A stretch of DNA of 64,000 bases from positions 6,569,001-6,633,000 of the forward strand of contig NZ_AP023360.1 in NCBI RefSeq assembly GCF_018326265.1, read 5' to 3'. The stretch is from Catellatospora sp. IY07-71 (GTDB lineage Bacteria; Actinomycetota; Actinomycetes; Mycobacteriales; Micromonosporaceae). This document shows, piece after piece, positions 15,911 through 24,405 of the stretch. Position 1 is the first letter of the stretch; the number at the start of each line of letters is the position of its first letter. The position numbers and the translations under genes are program-made. The notes under the pieces were generated by a model. The model saw only the letters and a program-made list of their open reading frames with translations, searched no databases and was not told the origin of the DNA.

Positions 15911-16414
15911 TCAGTGCGCGAGGCGGGTGTACGCCCCCATGTGGTACAGCAGCGGCTCGCCGGGCCGGTGCTCGGCGCTGACCGGCCGTCCGATCACGAC
16001 GATGTGGTCGCCGACGGGGATGCGCTCGACGATCTCGCAGGTCAGCGTAGCGAGCACGCCGTGCAGCAGCGGCACGCCGTAGGGGCCCTGCCGCCAGGTG
16101 CGGGTGTCGGCGAAGCGGTCGGCGCCGCGAGTGGCGAACGTCCGGGCGAGCTGCTCCTGTTCGGCGGCGAGCACGTGCACGGCCACGTGGCGCGCCCGCT
16201 CGACGGCCGGCAGGCTGCTCGCGTCGCGGTCGATGCAGAACGAGACGAGCTGCGGGCGCAGCGACACCGAGGTGAACGTGGTCGCGGTGAACCCGGCCGG
16301 GCCGGGGGCGGTGACCACCGTGACACTGGTGGCGTGGTGCCGCAGCGTGCCGAGGTAGTGGTGCAGCTCGATGCCGGTGACGGCGGGCGCCGCGGGCTGT
16401 GCGGTGAGCGTCAT
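15911..16414 (-). CDS. Flavin reductase domain protein
   Basis: 167 residues of the FMN-binding split-barrel flavin reductase family. Recognisable features are LGTLRHHATSVTVVTA at the N-terminus, GFTATTFTSVSLRPQLVSFCID (flavin-binding strand) and the C-terminal GDHIVVIGRPVSAEHRPGEPLLYHMGAY. It should reduce FMN or FAD with NAD(P)H for a flavin-dependent monooxygenase. The SsuD-like monooxygenase at 20516 is a plausible partner although it is 4 kb away on the other strand. A palindrome at 16513-16537 lies in its promoter region. The 53-residue peptide gene follows 33 bp downstream. Confidence 0.93.
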   Translation of the reverse strand: MTLTAQPAAPAVTGIELHHYLGTLRHHATSVTVVTAPGPAGFTATTFTSVSLRPQLVSFCIDRDASSLPAVERARHVAVHVLAAEQEQLARTFATRGADRFADTRTWRQGPYGVPLLHGVLATLTCEIVERIPVGDHIVVIGRPVSAEHRPGEPLLYHMGAYTRLAH

Positions 16415-16512
16415 GGCGGCGCCTCTCAGGTCGGGGTGGACGAGGGCGTCACCGGTGAACTCGGCCCGGCACTCGTCACCTGACGCTAGCAGCCCGGGTG
16501 CGCCCCGTCACC

Positions 16513-16537
16513 ATATCCTACCGAACTTGTAGGCTAT
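16513..16537. promoter_or_regulatory. Palindromic operator candidate upstream of flavin reductase
   Basis: ATA-t-CCTAC-7 nt-GTAGG-c-TAT matches at eight of nine base pairs. It is AT-richer than its surroundings and lies ~100 bp upstream of the flavin reductase start, just past the ABC exporter stop. The regulator is not identified. Confidence 0.6.
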
Positions 16538-16538
16538 G

Positions 16539-18491
16539 TCACTGGTGACTGGACCAGGTCGCGAACATGCCCGCGTAGCGGCCCTCCGCGGCCAGCAGCT
16601 CGGCGTGCGATCCGATCTCGACGATGCCCGCCTCGTCGAGCACCACGATCCGGTCGGCCCGCATCGCGGTGGACAGCCGGTGCGCGATCAGCAGCGCGGT
16701 CCGCCCCTCCAGCAGCCGGTCGAGGGCCTGCTCGACGCGCAGCTCCGAGCGCAGGTCCAGGTTGGACGTGACCTCGTCGAGCACCACGACGCGGGGCCGG
16801 GCCAGGAAGGCCCGCGCCAGCGCCAGCAGCTGCCGCTGGCCCGACGACACGGACTGGCCCCGCTCGTGCAGCGGCGCGTCCAGCCCGGCCGGGGTGCGCT
16901 CGACCAGGTCACGCAGCCCCACGGCGTCGACGGCCGCCCAGATCTCCGCGTCGTCGGCGTCCGGCCGGGCGAAGGCGATGTTGTCGCGGATCGACCCGGC
17001 GAACATGAACGGCTCCTGCGGCACCACGCCGATCTGCCGGCGCAGCGACGTCAGGCTCACGTCACGCAGGTCGTGCCCGTCGATGAGGACCCGCCCGAAG
17101 TCCGGGTCGTGCAGCCGGGTGACCAGCTTGGCCAGCGTCGACTTGCCCGCCCCGGTCGGCCCCACGCACGCGATGGTCTCCCCCGGCTCGATGCGCAGGG
17201 TGATGTCGCGCAGCACCGGCCGAGCCGGGTCGTAGCCGAAGGTGACCTGCTCGAACGTGATCCCCCCGGCCACCGGCGGCAGCGTGACCGGGTCGGCGCG
17301 CTCGGGCACGGCCGGCTCCAGCGCCAGCAGCCCGCGCAACTTGCTCACGGCCGCGCGGCTCTGCTGGTAGTTGGTGTAGAGCTGCACCAGCTGCTGCACC
17401 GGGGCGAAGAACGCGTTGAGGTACAGCACGAACGCGGTCAGCACACCCACCGTCAGCTCGCCGCGCAGCACCATGTGGCCGCCTGCCAGCAGCAGCGCGG
17501 CCATGCCGAGCATGCCGATGACCGAGGTGCCCGGCCCGTAGATCGCGCTGATGTGGCCGGTGAAGTCGTTGGCGTCGCGGTAGCGGCCGACGACGGTGCG
17601 GTGCTGGGCGATGTTGCGGTCCTGGCGGTGGTACGCGGTGACCACGCGGACGCCATGCAGGCTCTCGGCGAGGTCGGTGAACATGGCCGCGATGGTGTCG
17701 CGCTGGCGGGCGTAGCCGACGTCGGAGGCGCGCCGGAACCACAGCGACGCGGCGAACAGCGCGGGCACGACCAGCAGCAGCGTGAGCGCGGCCAGCCCGG
17801 CGTCGTAGTGGATCAGAACCGCGGTCACCACGACCATGGTCAGGCCCTGCACCGCGAACTGGGCCAGGCCCTCCTGGAGCAGCTGCTGCAGCGACTCGAC
17901 GTCCGACGACATCCGGGTCATGATGACGCCGGCCTTCTCGTTGGTGTAGTAGTCCATGGACAGCCGCTGCAGGTGGGTGAAGACGCGGACCCGCAGGTCG
18001 CGCATGCCGTCGGCGGCCAGGCGGCCGGTCTGGCGCATCCGCGCGGTGGTGGCCGCCCAGCCCGCGAGCACCGCGACCACGAACGCCCCCGCCGACCACA
18101 ACAGCACCGGCAGGTCGCGGGCCACGATGCCGTGGTCGATGCCGACCTGCACCAGGTACGGCCCCGCCTGCAGCAGCAGGGTCTCGGCCAGCACCGTGGC
18201 GCACGCGGCGGCGAACAGCCCGCGGCGGCGGGTGAGCAGCCCCAGCATGCTCAGCTGCGGCTCGCCGCCGGGCCGGTGGGCGAAGCGGTCGGGCGGGGTG
18301 CCGTGGTCGGGTTCGCTGTCCTCCAGCCGCCGTACGCCCGCCGCCAGCTCGTCCGGGATGCCCGCGAACGGCAGCCCCACGGCGCCGTCGCGGCGCGCGC
18401 CCCGCCCCGCGCCCACGGCCGACAGCCCGCCCATCGGCCCCGACCCGGGACCGCCGCCCGGACCGCCGAACCCGCCGCCGAACATGCTCAT
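16539..18491 (-). CDS. ABC exporter half-transporter (TMD-NBD), consensus Walker B
   Basis: 650 residues. An unusual Gly/Pro-rich N-terminus (MSMFGGGFGGPGGGPGSG) and ~80-residue cytosolic extension precede six membrane helices (~95-380). The ATPase domain has Walker A GPTGAGKST, Q-loop VPQEPF, Walker B VVVLDEVTSNLD with the catalytic Glu, and AHRLST. The signature is degenerate (VSSGQ instead of LSGGQ). Its partner, encoded just upstream, has the reciprocal pattern (good LSGGQ, Asp in place of the Walker B Glu). Together they form the one-consensus, one-degenerate pair typical of heterodimeric exporters such as TM287/288. ATG overlaps the partner's stop. The substrate is unknown. Confidence 0.95.
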   Translation of the reverse strand: MSMFGGGFGGPGGGPGSGPMGGLSAVGAGRGARRDGAVGLPFAGIPDELAAGVRRLEDSEPDHGTPPDRFAHRPGGEPQLSMLGLLTRRRGLFAAACATVLAETLLLQAGPYLVQVGIDHGIVARDLPVLLWSAGAFVVAVLAGWAATTARMRQTGRLAADGMRDLRVRVFTHLQRLSMDYYTNEKAGVIMTRMSSDVESLQQLLQEGLAQFAVQGLTMVVVTAVLIHYDAGLAALTLLLVVPALFAASLWFRRASDVGYARQRDTIAAMFTDLAESLHGVRVVTAYHRQDRNIAQHRTVVGRYRDANDFTGHISAIYGPGTSVIGMLGMAALLLAGGHMVLRGELTVGVLTAFVLYLNAFFAPVQQLVQLYTNYQQSRAAVSKLRGLLALEPAVPERADPVTLPPVAGGITFEQVTFGYDPARPVLRDITLRIEPGETIACVGPTGAGKSTLAKLVTRLHDPDFGRVLIDGHDLRDVSLTSLRRQIGVVPQEPFMFAGSIRDNIAFARPDADDAEIWAAVDAVGLRDLVERTPAGLDAPLHERGQSVSSGQRQLLALARAFLARPRVVVLDEVTSNLDLRSELRVEQALDRLLEGRTALLIAHRLSTAMRADRIVVLDEAGIVEIGSHAELLAAEGRYAGMFATWSSHQ

Positions 18492-20293
18492 GCGGCCACT
18501 CCCTGGTCGATGCCGCTGTCCACGCGGTCATGGCCGGACTGCATGGTGGCCAAAACCTCGGTGTAGCGGGGCTCGCCGGCCACCAGCTCGGCGTGGGTGC
18601 CCTGCGCGGCGACGCGGCCGTCCTCGATCAGCACCACGGTGTCGGCCAGGGCGATGGTGGACAGCCGGTGCGCGACGATGACCGTGGTCCGCCCGTGCAG
18701 CAGTCCGCGCAGGGCGTCGTGGATGCGCTGCTCGACGTGCACGTCGACGGCGCTGGTGGCGTCGTCGAGCACCAGCACCGGCGGGTTGACCAGCAGCGCG
18801 CGGGCGATCGCGACGCGCTGGCGCTGCCCGCCGGACAGGGTGTACCCGCGCTCGCCGATGACGGTGTCGTAGCCGTCGGGCAGGGCGCGCACGAACCCGT
18901 CCGCCCCGGCGGCCTCGGCGGCGGCCACCACCTCGGCCAGGCTCGCGTCCGGGCGGCCGAAGGCGATGTTGTCGCGGATGGACACCGAGAACAGGAACGG
19001 CTCGTCGGGCACGATGCCGACCTGGTCGCGCAGCGTGTCCAGGGCGTAGTCGCGGACGTCGCGGCCGTCGAGGCGCACCGTGCCGGCGGTGGCGTCGTAG
19101 TAGCGGGCCAGCAGCCTGGCGACGGTCGACTTGCCGCTGCCGGTGCGGCCCACCACCGCGACCGTGGTGCCCGCGGGGATGCGGAGGTCCAGCCCGCGCA
19201 GCGCCACGGTGCCGTCCGGGTACGCGAAGTCGACCCCGGCGAACTCGATGTCTCCGCGCAGGCGTGTGCGGACCGGGTCGGCGCGTTCGGCGATCTCGCT
19301 GCGGGTGTCGAGCACCTCGTAGATGCGCTGGGCGGAGGCGGCGGCCCGCTGGCCCATCATGATCATCATGCCGAGCATGCGGAACGGCGGCTGGAGCATG
19401 AGCACGTACGAGTTGAACGCGACGATCGCGCCGACCGAGGCGTGTCCCTCGATCGCCATCCAGCCGCCGCACAGCAGCACCATCGCCAGGCCCAGCCGGG
19501 GCAGGTTCTCCAGCGTGGGCGACCAGCGGCTGCGGATGAACGCGTCACGCCGGTAGGCCCAGCGCACCCGGTCGGCCGCCGCCGCCAGCTGCGTCACCTG
19601 GCGCTGCTCGCCCGCGAACGCCTTGACGATGCGCACCCCGTTGATCGCCTCGTCGACGACCGTGGCGACCTGAGCCAGCCGGGACTGGATCAGCCACGAC
19701 ACCGGGAAGATGGCCTTGCGCATCCACACGCCCATCAGCGCGATCACCGGCATGGTGGCCATCGCGACCACGGCCAGCAGCGGATCGATCGACACCATCA
19801 GCGCGAACGCGAACACCGCGATCAGGCACTGCACCAGGATCGACGGCCCGAACGCCAGGTACATCTGCACGGCCCGGATGTCCGAACCGGACCGCGACAT
19901 CAGCTCGCCGGTCTGCACCCGGTCGTAGAAGCCGTACGGCATCCGGATCAGGTGCGCGTACATGATGTTGCGCAGGTCGTACTCGATCTCGTACGCGGTG
20001 CGCAGCAGATAGCGCCGGGCCAGGTAGTTGACGAAGCCCTGCGCCACGGCCAGCCCCGCCAGCCACCACACGTACCGGTCCAGGCTCGCGGTCCGGGCGA
20101 CGAGCGCGTCGTCGATGCCCAGGCGCAGCACGTTCGGGATCTGCACCTGCACCAGCAGGCCGACCAGCGACAGGGTGAGCGACGTCAGCAGCAGCCCTTT
20201 GTGCGCCAGCACCACCGGCAGCGCGCGCCGCAGCCATGACCTGCTCTGGTCGGGATCGATCGTCGACTCGGGGGCACGGTATGGCGCGGACAT
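18488..20293 (-). CDS. ABC exporter half-transporter (TMD-NBD), degenerate Walker B
   Basis: 601 residues. The ATG at 20293 is chosen because it follows a CTGGAG ribosome-binding sequence and precedes a normal cytosolic N-terminus; a longer form would start at 20341. Six membrane helices are followed by an NBD with Walker A VGRTGSGKST, VPDEPF in which the Q-loop Gln is replaced by Asp, LSGGQRQRVAIARAL and Walker B VLVLDDATSAVD (Asp for the catalytic Glu). These losses mark the degenerate site of a heterodimeric exporter. It is cotranscribed with the downstream partner (4-bp overlap). Confidence 0.95.
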   Translation of the reverse strand: MSAPYRAPESTIDPDQSRSWLRRALPVVLAHKGLLLTSLTLSLVGLLVQVQIPNVLRLGIDDALVARTASLDRYVWWLAGLAVAQGFVNYLARRYLLRTAYEIEYDLRNIMYAHLIRMPYGFYDRVQTGELMSRSGSDIRAVQMYLAFGPSILVQCLIAVFAFALMVSIDPLLAVVAMATMPVIALMGVWMRKAIFPVSWLIQSRLAQVATVVDEAINGVRIVKAFAGEQRQVTQLAAAADRVRWAYRRDAFIRSRWSPTLENLPRLGLAMVLLCGGWMAIEGHASVGAIVAFNSYVLMLQPPFRMLGMMIMMGQRAAASAQRIYEVLDTRSEIAERADPVRTRLRGDIEFAGVDFAYPDGTVALRGLDLRIPAGTTVAVVGRTGSGKSTVARLLARYYDATAGTVRLDGRDVRDYALDTLRDQVGIVPDEPFLFSVSIRDNIAFGRPDASLAEVVAAAEAAGADGFVRALPDGYDTVIGERGYTLSGGQRQRVAIARALLVNPPVLVLDDATSAVDVHVEQRIHDALRGLLHGRTTVIVAHRLSTIALADTVVLIEDGRVAAQGTHAELVAGEPRYTEVLATMQSGHDRVDSGIDQGVAA

Positions 20294-20397
20294 CACACTC
20301 CAGGGATGAGCGGATGGACGGGCGGACATCCACGATGGCACGCCGCCCGGCCCGCGGTAACCGTAGCGGCTGTTCAGTCACGAAGTAGCCCCCTCGG

Positions 20398-20448
20398 CGC
20401 ACTTTTTCTTTAATTCCCATAGGCTTAATATGAAATAGTCGCTCGATG
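20398..20448. promoter_or_regulatory. AT-rich promoter segment upstream of SsuD-like gene
   Basis: Within the 222-bp divergent gap between the ABC exporter and the SsuD-like gene, this stretch has clearly low GC (TTTTTCTTTAATTCCC, then TTAATATGAAATAG). It ends ~70 bp before the ATG at 20516. It is a likely promoter or regulator-binding zone; no perfect dyad is seen. Confidence 0.5.
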
Positions 20449-20515
20449 GATTGTGGCGGGCCCGACGGCCGTGCCAGCATCCGAAGCAGCAACCCCCAGC
20501 AGCGGAGACAGCCCG

Positions 20516-21670
20516 ATGAGCCTGACGTTCCACTGGTTCCTGCCCACCTACGGCGACAGCCGCTTCATCGTCGGCGGCGGCCACGGCGTGCCCACCGGCA
20601 CCGCCGGCGGCGCGCGACCGGCCACCCTGGCCTACCTCGGCCAGATCGCCCGCACCGCCGAGCAGCTGGGCTTCGTCGGCGCGCTCACCCCGACCGGCGC
20701 GTGGTGCGAGGACGCCTGGCTGTCCACCGCGATGCTCACCGAGGTCACCGAGCGGCTGAAGTTCCTCGTCGCGTTCCGCCCCGGCCTGCTGTCGCCCACC
20801 CTGGCCGCGCAGATGGCCGCCACCTTCCAGCGCCACTCCGACGGCCGGCTGCTGCTCAACGTCGTGACCGGCGGCGAGGCCCACGAGCAGCGCGCTTTTG
20901 GCGACCACCTGGACAAGGACGCCCGCTACGCCCGCGCCGACGAGTTCCTGCACATCACCCGCTCGCTGTGGCGCGGCGAAACGGTCGACCACTTCGGCGA
21001 GCACCTGCGCGTCGAGGGCGCCACGCTGGCCCGCGTGCCCGACCCGGTGCCGCCGGTCTACTTCGGCGGGTCGTCCGCGGCTGCCGGGCCGGTCGCCGCG
21101 CGCCACGCCGACGTGTACCTCACCTGGGGCGAGCCGCCCGCGCAGGTCGCGGGCAAGCTCGACTGGATCCGCAAGCTCGCCGCCGACGCGGGCCGCGAGC
21201 TGCGCTTCGGCATTCGGCTGCACGTCATCTCCCGCGACACCACCGCGGAGGCCTGGGCGCAGGCCCGCAATCTGCTGGAAGGCATCAGCGACGCCGACAT
21301 CGCCGCGGTGCAGGCCGGGCTGGCCCGCAGCGAGTCCGAGGGACAGCAGCGCATGCTCGCCCTGCACGGCGGCCGGCGGGACAGCCTGGAGATCGCGCCG
21401 AACCTGTGGGCCGGGGTGGGCCTGGTCCGCGGTGGCGCGGGCACCGCGCTGGTCGGCAGCCACACCGAGGTCGCCGACCGCATCGCCGAGTACGCCGACC
21501 TCGGCATCAGCGAGTTCATCCTGTCCGGGCACCCGCACGTGGAGGAGGCGTACTGGTTCGGCGAGGGCGTGCTGCCGATCCTGCGCGCCCGTGGCCTGTG
21601 GACCCACCCCGCGGGTGATCCGGCGCACGAGAAGCCGGAGATCCCGTTCGCCGCCGCCGGCTCGCGCTAG
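20516..21670 (+). CDS. SsuD-like FMNH2-dependent monooxygenase (luciferase-like)
   Basis: 384 residues, about the length of alkanesulfonate monooxygenase SsuD. The start MSLTFHWFLPTYGDSR is SsuD-like, and LSPTLAAQMAATFQRHSDGRLLLNVVTGG and PPVYFGGSS are family motifs of the luciferase-like TIM barrel. ATG 20516 is preceded by AGCGGAGACAGCCCG. SsuD-type enzymes use FMNH2 from a separate reductase to cleave C-S bonds of sulfonates. No sulfonate ABC importer is nearby, so the substrate is uncertain. The flavin reductase at 15911 could supply FMNH2. Confidence 0.93.
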   Translation: MSLTFHWFLPTYGDSRFIVGGGHGVPTGTAGGARPATLAYLGQIARTAEQLGFVGALTPTGAWCEDAWLSTAMLTEVTERLKFLVAFRPGLLSPTLAAQMAATFQRHSDGRLLLNVVTGGEAHEQRAFGDHLDKDARYARADEFLHITRSLWRGETVDHFGEHLRVEGATLARVPDPVPPVYFGGSSAAAGPVAARHADVYLTWGEPPAQVAGKLDWIRKLAADAGRELRFGIRLHVISRDTTAEAWAQARNLLEGISDADIAAVQAGLARSESEGQQRMLALHGGRRDSLEIAPNLWAGVGLVRGGAGTALVGSHTEVADRIAEYADLGISEFILSGHPHVEEAYWFGEGVLPILRARGLWTHPAGDPAHEKPEIPFAAAGSR

Positions 21671-21680
21671 GCGTCGGCCC

Positions 21681-22442
21681 GTGAACGGATCGGCGAACCT
21701 ATCGGGCACGGCCACCCACACCTGCCCACCGGTGCCGTCGACGGGCCTGTCCGGCGGGCTGATCCCCCACGCCGTACGGCCCGACCGCTGGTGCTGGGCG
21801 CCTGACCTCGGGTTCCACCACAGGTCGGCCCCGCACCGGCGGGTCCGGCTCAGACCCGCCGCGGGTCTGCTCACGCGCGGGCACACCATCGGCGTCCGGC
21901 GTGCGGTGGCGCTGGGTGCCGGTGGCGCGCCCGCCGATGTGGCCCACGCCTTCAGCGAGCTGGAGGCGTGGGCCGCCTTCACCGACGCCGACGTCTTCGC
22001 CGAACTCGGCCACGCCCTGTCCGGCCTGCCCGGACCGGACGCCGGAGACCACGCCGCACGCGCGGTGGTGCTGCGCGCCCTGGACCGTATCGACGTGACG
22101 CTGCTGCCGACGTCCTGGCAGGGGCCGCTTGCCCTGGCCGCGTCCGGGCAGGGCGCGTCGCCCCAGGAGGCGGCCCGGCTGCGCGCGGTCTGCGACGCGG
22201 CGTACGGGCGGCTCACGCGGTTCGAGACCGGCTGGCCACCGGCCCGCACCGACCGGCAGGCCTGGTGGGACTACGCCGCCGCGCGGGCCTGCACCGCACT
22301 GCGTGACGAGGACTGGGTCGCCGCGGCCCGCGCCGTCACCGACCTGTACGGGCTGACCGGACCGGCCGAGAAGCAGGCCACCGGCTGGCTGCGGCAGATC
22401 GCCGGCACCCACGCGCCCGCGCTGCCCCGATCGCCGGGCTGA
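21681..22442 (+). CDS. Hypothetical protein
   Basis: 253 residues from a GTG 10 bp after the SsuD-like stop; a shorter form starting near 21890 is possible, since only the part from AHAFSELEAWAAF onward looks well folded. That part is helical and Ala-rich with PEKQATGWLRQIAG near the end. I recognise no family. A strong hairpin follows immediately, which supports a real 3' end. A stretch (GDHAARAVVLRAL) is nearly repeated at 23227-23262 outside any clear gene, suggesting a decayed paralogue there. Confidence 0.55.
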   Translation: MNGSANLSGTATHTCPPVPSTGLSGGLIPHAVRPDRWCWAPDLGFHHRSAPHRRVRLRPAAGLLTRGHTIGVRRAVALGAGGAPADVAHAFSELEAWAAFTDADVFAELGHALSGLPGPDAGDHAARAVVLRALDRIDVTLLPTSWQGPLALAASGQGASPQEAARLRAVCDAAYGRLTRFETGWPPARTDRQAWWDYAAARACTALRDEDWVAAARAVTDLYGLTGPAEKQATGWLRQIAGTHAPALPRSPG

Positions 22443-22464
22443 ATTCGACGTTCTCGTCCGACGA

Positions 22465-22498
22465 CCAGGGGCGGACACAGTCCCGTGTCCGCCCCTGG
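22465..22498. terminator. Strong rho-independent-type hairpin
   Basis: Perfect 14-bp stem (CCAGGGGCGGACAC, 22465-22478, with 22485-22498) and a 6-nt loop, 22 bp after the stop at 22442 and just before the convergent 22518 gene. It probably works in both directions. Confidence 0.85.
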
Positions 22499-22517
22499 CT
22501 CTTCGGCGATCTGTGCC

Positions 22518-22868
22518 CTACGGAACCTGCCGGTCGACTCGGATCTCCAGCACCCGGCAGATTACGAATCCCTGATGAACGTCGTCCCCGACATCGAGGG
22601 CGGCATAGGTCCCGACGAGGCGCTGAGGAATTCCGACGAACGAGTTGAGGGATTCGAAATCTACAGACTCGGAGATCGAAAGCCTGTCATAGGAATGCCT
22701 CAACTTCATTCCCGCCACATCCATGAATGCGACGTCGAGCGTGTCGTCGTGGTCAGAGTTACGGTCGCTGCGCAGCACGAGATGACGCTGCGAAACGGTG
22801 TACGACCACACGCGGAACCGGCGTTCGAACCGCAGCGGCAGGCGGCCGCGTAACTCTTGCACGTTCAT
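22518..22868 (-). CDS. Hypothetical protein in low-GC patch
   Basis: 116 residues starting MNVQELRGRLPLRFERRFRVW. The sequence is a mixed beta-rich protein (YTVSQRHLVLRSDR, TLDVAFMDVAGMKLRH) with no signal peptide or membrane helix. Codon use is clearly less GC-biased than the surrounding genes, with many A- and T-ending codons, which suggests recent acquisition. I recognise no family. No convincing partner gene is adjacent upstream. Confidence 0.6.
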   Translation of the reverse strand: MNVQELRGRLPLRFERRFRVWSYTVSQRHLVLRSDRNSDHDDTLDVAFMDVAGMKLRHSYDRLSISESVDFESLNSFVGIPQRLVGTYAALDVGDDVHQGFVICRVLEIRVDRQVP

Positions 22869-23304
22869 ATCGACCCTTGTGGCTCGCGAACGGGTTCTCT
22901 ACGATGACACCCTCTCGATACCACGTGACGCGGGCCTGAACCTCCGGTGGCGCCTGCCGTATGACACGACGGCGTGTGGCCGGATCAAAGAACGCTGCGT
23001 GACACATCCACTCCCAAGACGATGTTCGGAGCGGAACGATAAGCCCAAAAATTGATCCCCGCTGTCCCCCGGGAAGTCGGTTTCGGCGCAGGCGCACGGT
23101 GAACCCGCATGCCGCGCCAGTCACGCAGGCGGAATCGACCCAATGCGATGGACCTGCCATCGTCCGCAGAGCCGCCGAAGCTGAGTGACGTGCGTCACGC
23201 ATCACCGCCCACGAGCCGGCGGACCGGCGATCACGCCGCGCGGGCGGTGATGCTGCGCGCCTTGACGACAGCCGGGCGGTCACCCGCACCCGCCCGCGCT
23301 GACC
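22869..23304. other. 436-bp low-GC region with no convincing gene
   Basis: It has the same shifted composition as the 22518 gene. A minus-strand reading frame runs through it (containing RRRVIRQAPPEVQARV and REGVIVENPF), but its continuation overlaps the 22518 gene out of frame and it lacks a clear start, so it may be a gene remnant. A 37-bp piece at 23227-23262 resembles part of the gene at 21681. Confidence 0.45.
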
Positions 23305-24243
23305 TCAGGTCCGGGGCAGGCCCAGCACCCGGCGCAGCGCGTTCTTCAGGATCTCCAGCTCGGCGTCGACCGTGTAGACGTGGTCCTGGTCGAGCGTGAC
23401 GGCGACCAGGTGCCGCGCGGGCTCGCGGCTGACCTCGTAGTAGTAGATCGCGCCCTGCTCGACGTCGAGCACGACCCGGGCGAGCCGTCCGGTGTGCAGC
23501 CTGCCCAGGCGGCCCTCCAGCGAGCGCCGCAGCTCGATCAGCGCGAGCCCTTCCTGCTCGTACAGGCCGCGCCGCTGGTGCGGGCTCAGCTGCCGCAGCC
23601 GGTAACGGGGCTGCTCGAACACGTCCACGCTGAACACCCGCTGCGGCGCGCCCGCGGGGTCGTCGTCCGGCGGCTCGTACAGCGCGACGTAGTGCAGCCG
23701 CTCTATGGTCAGCGCGTCCCGGCACGCCTCCAGCAGCACCCGGTCGGAGGAGTCGGCCTGGTAGTGGCCGGGCACCGTCGACACGGCAATCTCCTCGGCC
23801 GGCGGACGGGTCGTCGCCGGGTTCTCGATGACCTCCTGCACGTCCTCGACCCGGAAGTAGAAGCAGCCGATCGCGAACGTCGTCACGCCCAGCACCAGCG
23901 TGACCATACCCACGACGTCCTGCACCACCTCCTCGGCGAACAGCTCGCTGGCCGCCGAGACGAGGAAGCCGTGGATCGCCGTGCCCAGCCCCGCCAGGAT
24001 CAGGAACGCGCCCCGCGCCCGCTGCACGTTGAGCCAGCCGGGCCGGGCCAGGTAGAGACCGCCCGCGGTCAGGCCGACGACGACCACCGCCACGCCCGCC
24101 CGGCCGAAGTTGAACGGGTCGTCGCCGAGCAGCGCCAGCAGGATCTCGAAGATCAGCGGCAGGGCGATGGTACTGGCCAGGATCCCGGCCATCCGCTGGG
24201 ACCAGTTCACCCTGGTGGCGGGTGTGGACTCGGCAGCCGACAT
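23305..24243 (-). CDS. Four-helix membrane protein with cytosolic C-terminal domain
   Basis: 312 residues. Four hydrophobic segments are visible at about 19-41, 47-66, 77-99 and 106-128. A ~180-residue soluble domain rich in Leu, Arg and Asp follows (…[23 protein letters not shown]…, …[25 protein letters not shown]). No enzymatic motif or known domain was recognised. It is divergent from the cation/proton antiporter gene with a 162-bp gap, so shared regulation is possible. Function unknown. Confidence 0.8.
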   Translation of the reverse strand: MSAAESTPATRVNWSQRMAGILASTIALPLIFEILLALLGDDPFNFGRAGVAVVVVGLTAGGLYLARPGWLNVQRARGAFLILAGLGTAIHGFLVSAASELFAEEVVQDVVGMVTLVLGVTTFAIGCFYFRVEDVQEVIENPATTRPPAEEIAVSTVPGHYQADSSDRVLLEACRDALTIERLHYVALYEPPDDDPAGAPQRVFSVDVFEQPRYRLRQLSPHQRRGLYEQEGLALIELRRSLEGRLGRLHTGRLARVVLDVEQGAIYYYEVSREPARHLVAVTLDQDHVYTVDAELEILKNALRRVLGLPRT

Positions 24244-24360
24244 TCGCTTACCTCCGCGGGGGTGGGGAAGATGGCGCGATCATCGTACGGGCGGATGCGA
24301 ACACCGTTCAGCCCACATTGGACGGCGAACGTGCACGCGGCGGCTAACCTGGCTTCCGGT

Positions 24361-24385
24361 ACGGGTACGGCTTCGGTGTACCCGT
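24361..24385 (+). promoter_or_regulatory. Hairpin/dyad just upstream of antiporter start
   Basis: ACGGGTAC-9 nt-GTACCCGT is a perfect 8-bp dyad ending 20 bp before the GTG at 24406 and before its GGAAGGGAA ribosome-binding sequence. It could be an operator or a leader hairpin affecting translation. Confidence 0.55.
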
Positions 24386-24405
24386 CACCGGATCGGGAAG
24401 GGAAC

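Noticed and set aside
20340-20515. Possible riboswitch upstream of the SsuD-like gene
   Set aside because: No conserved riboswitch core or paired stems could be drawn; the region is only AT-rich.
22759-23289. Minus-strand frame with FDPATRRRVIRQAPPEVQARV
   Set aside because: Part looks protein-like, but it overlaps the 22518 gene in another frame and lacks a supported start; kept only as a possible remnant.
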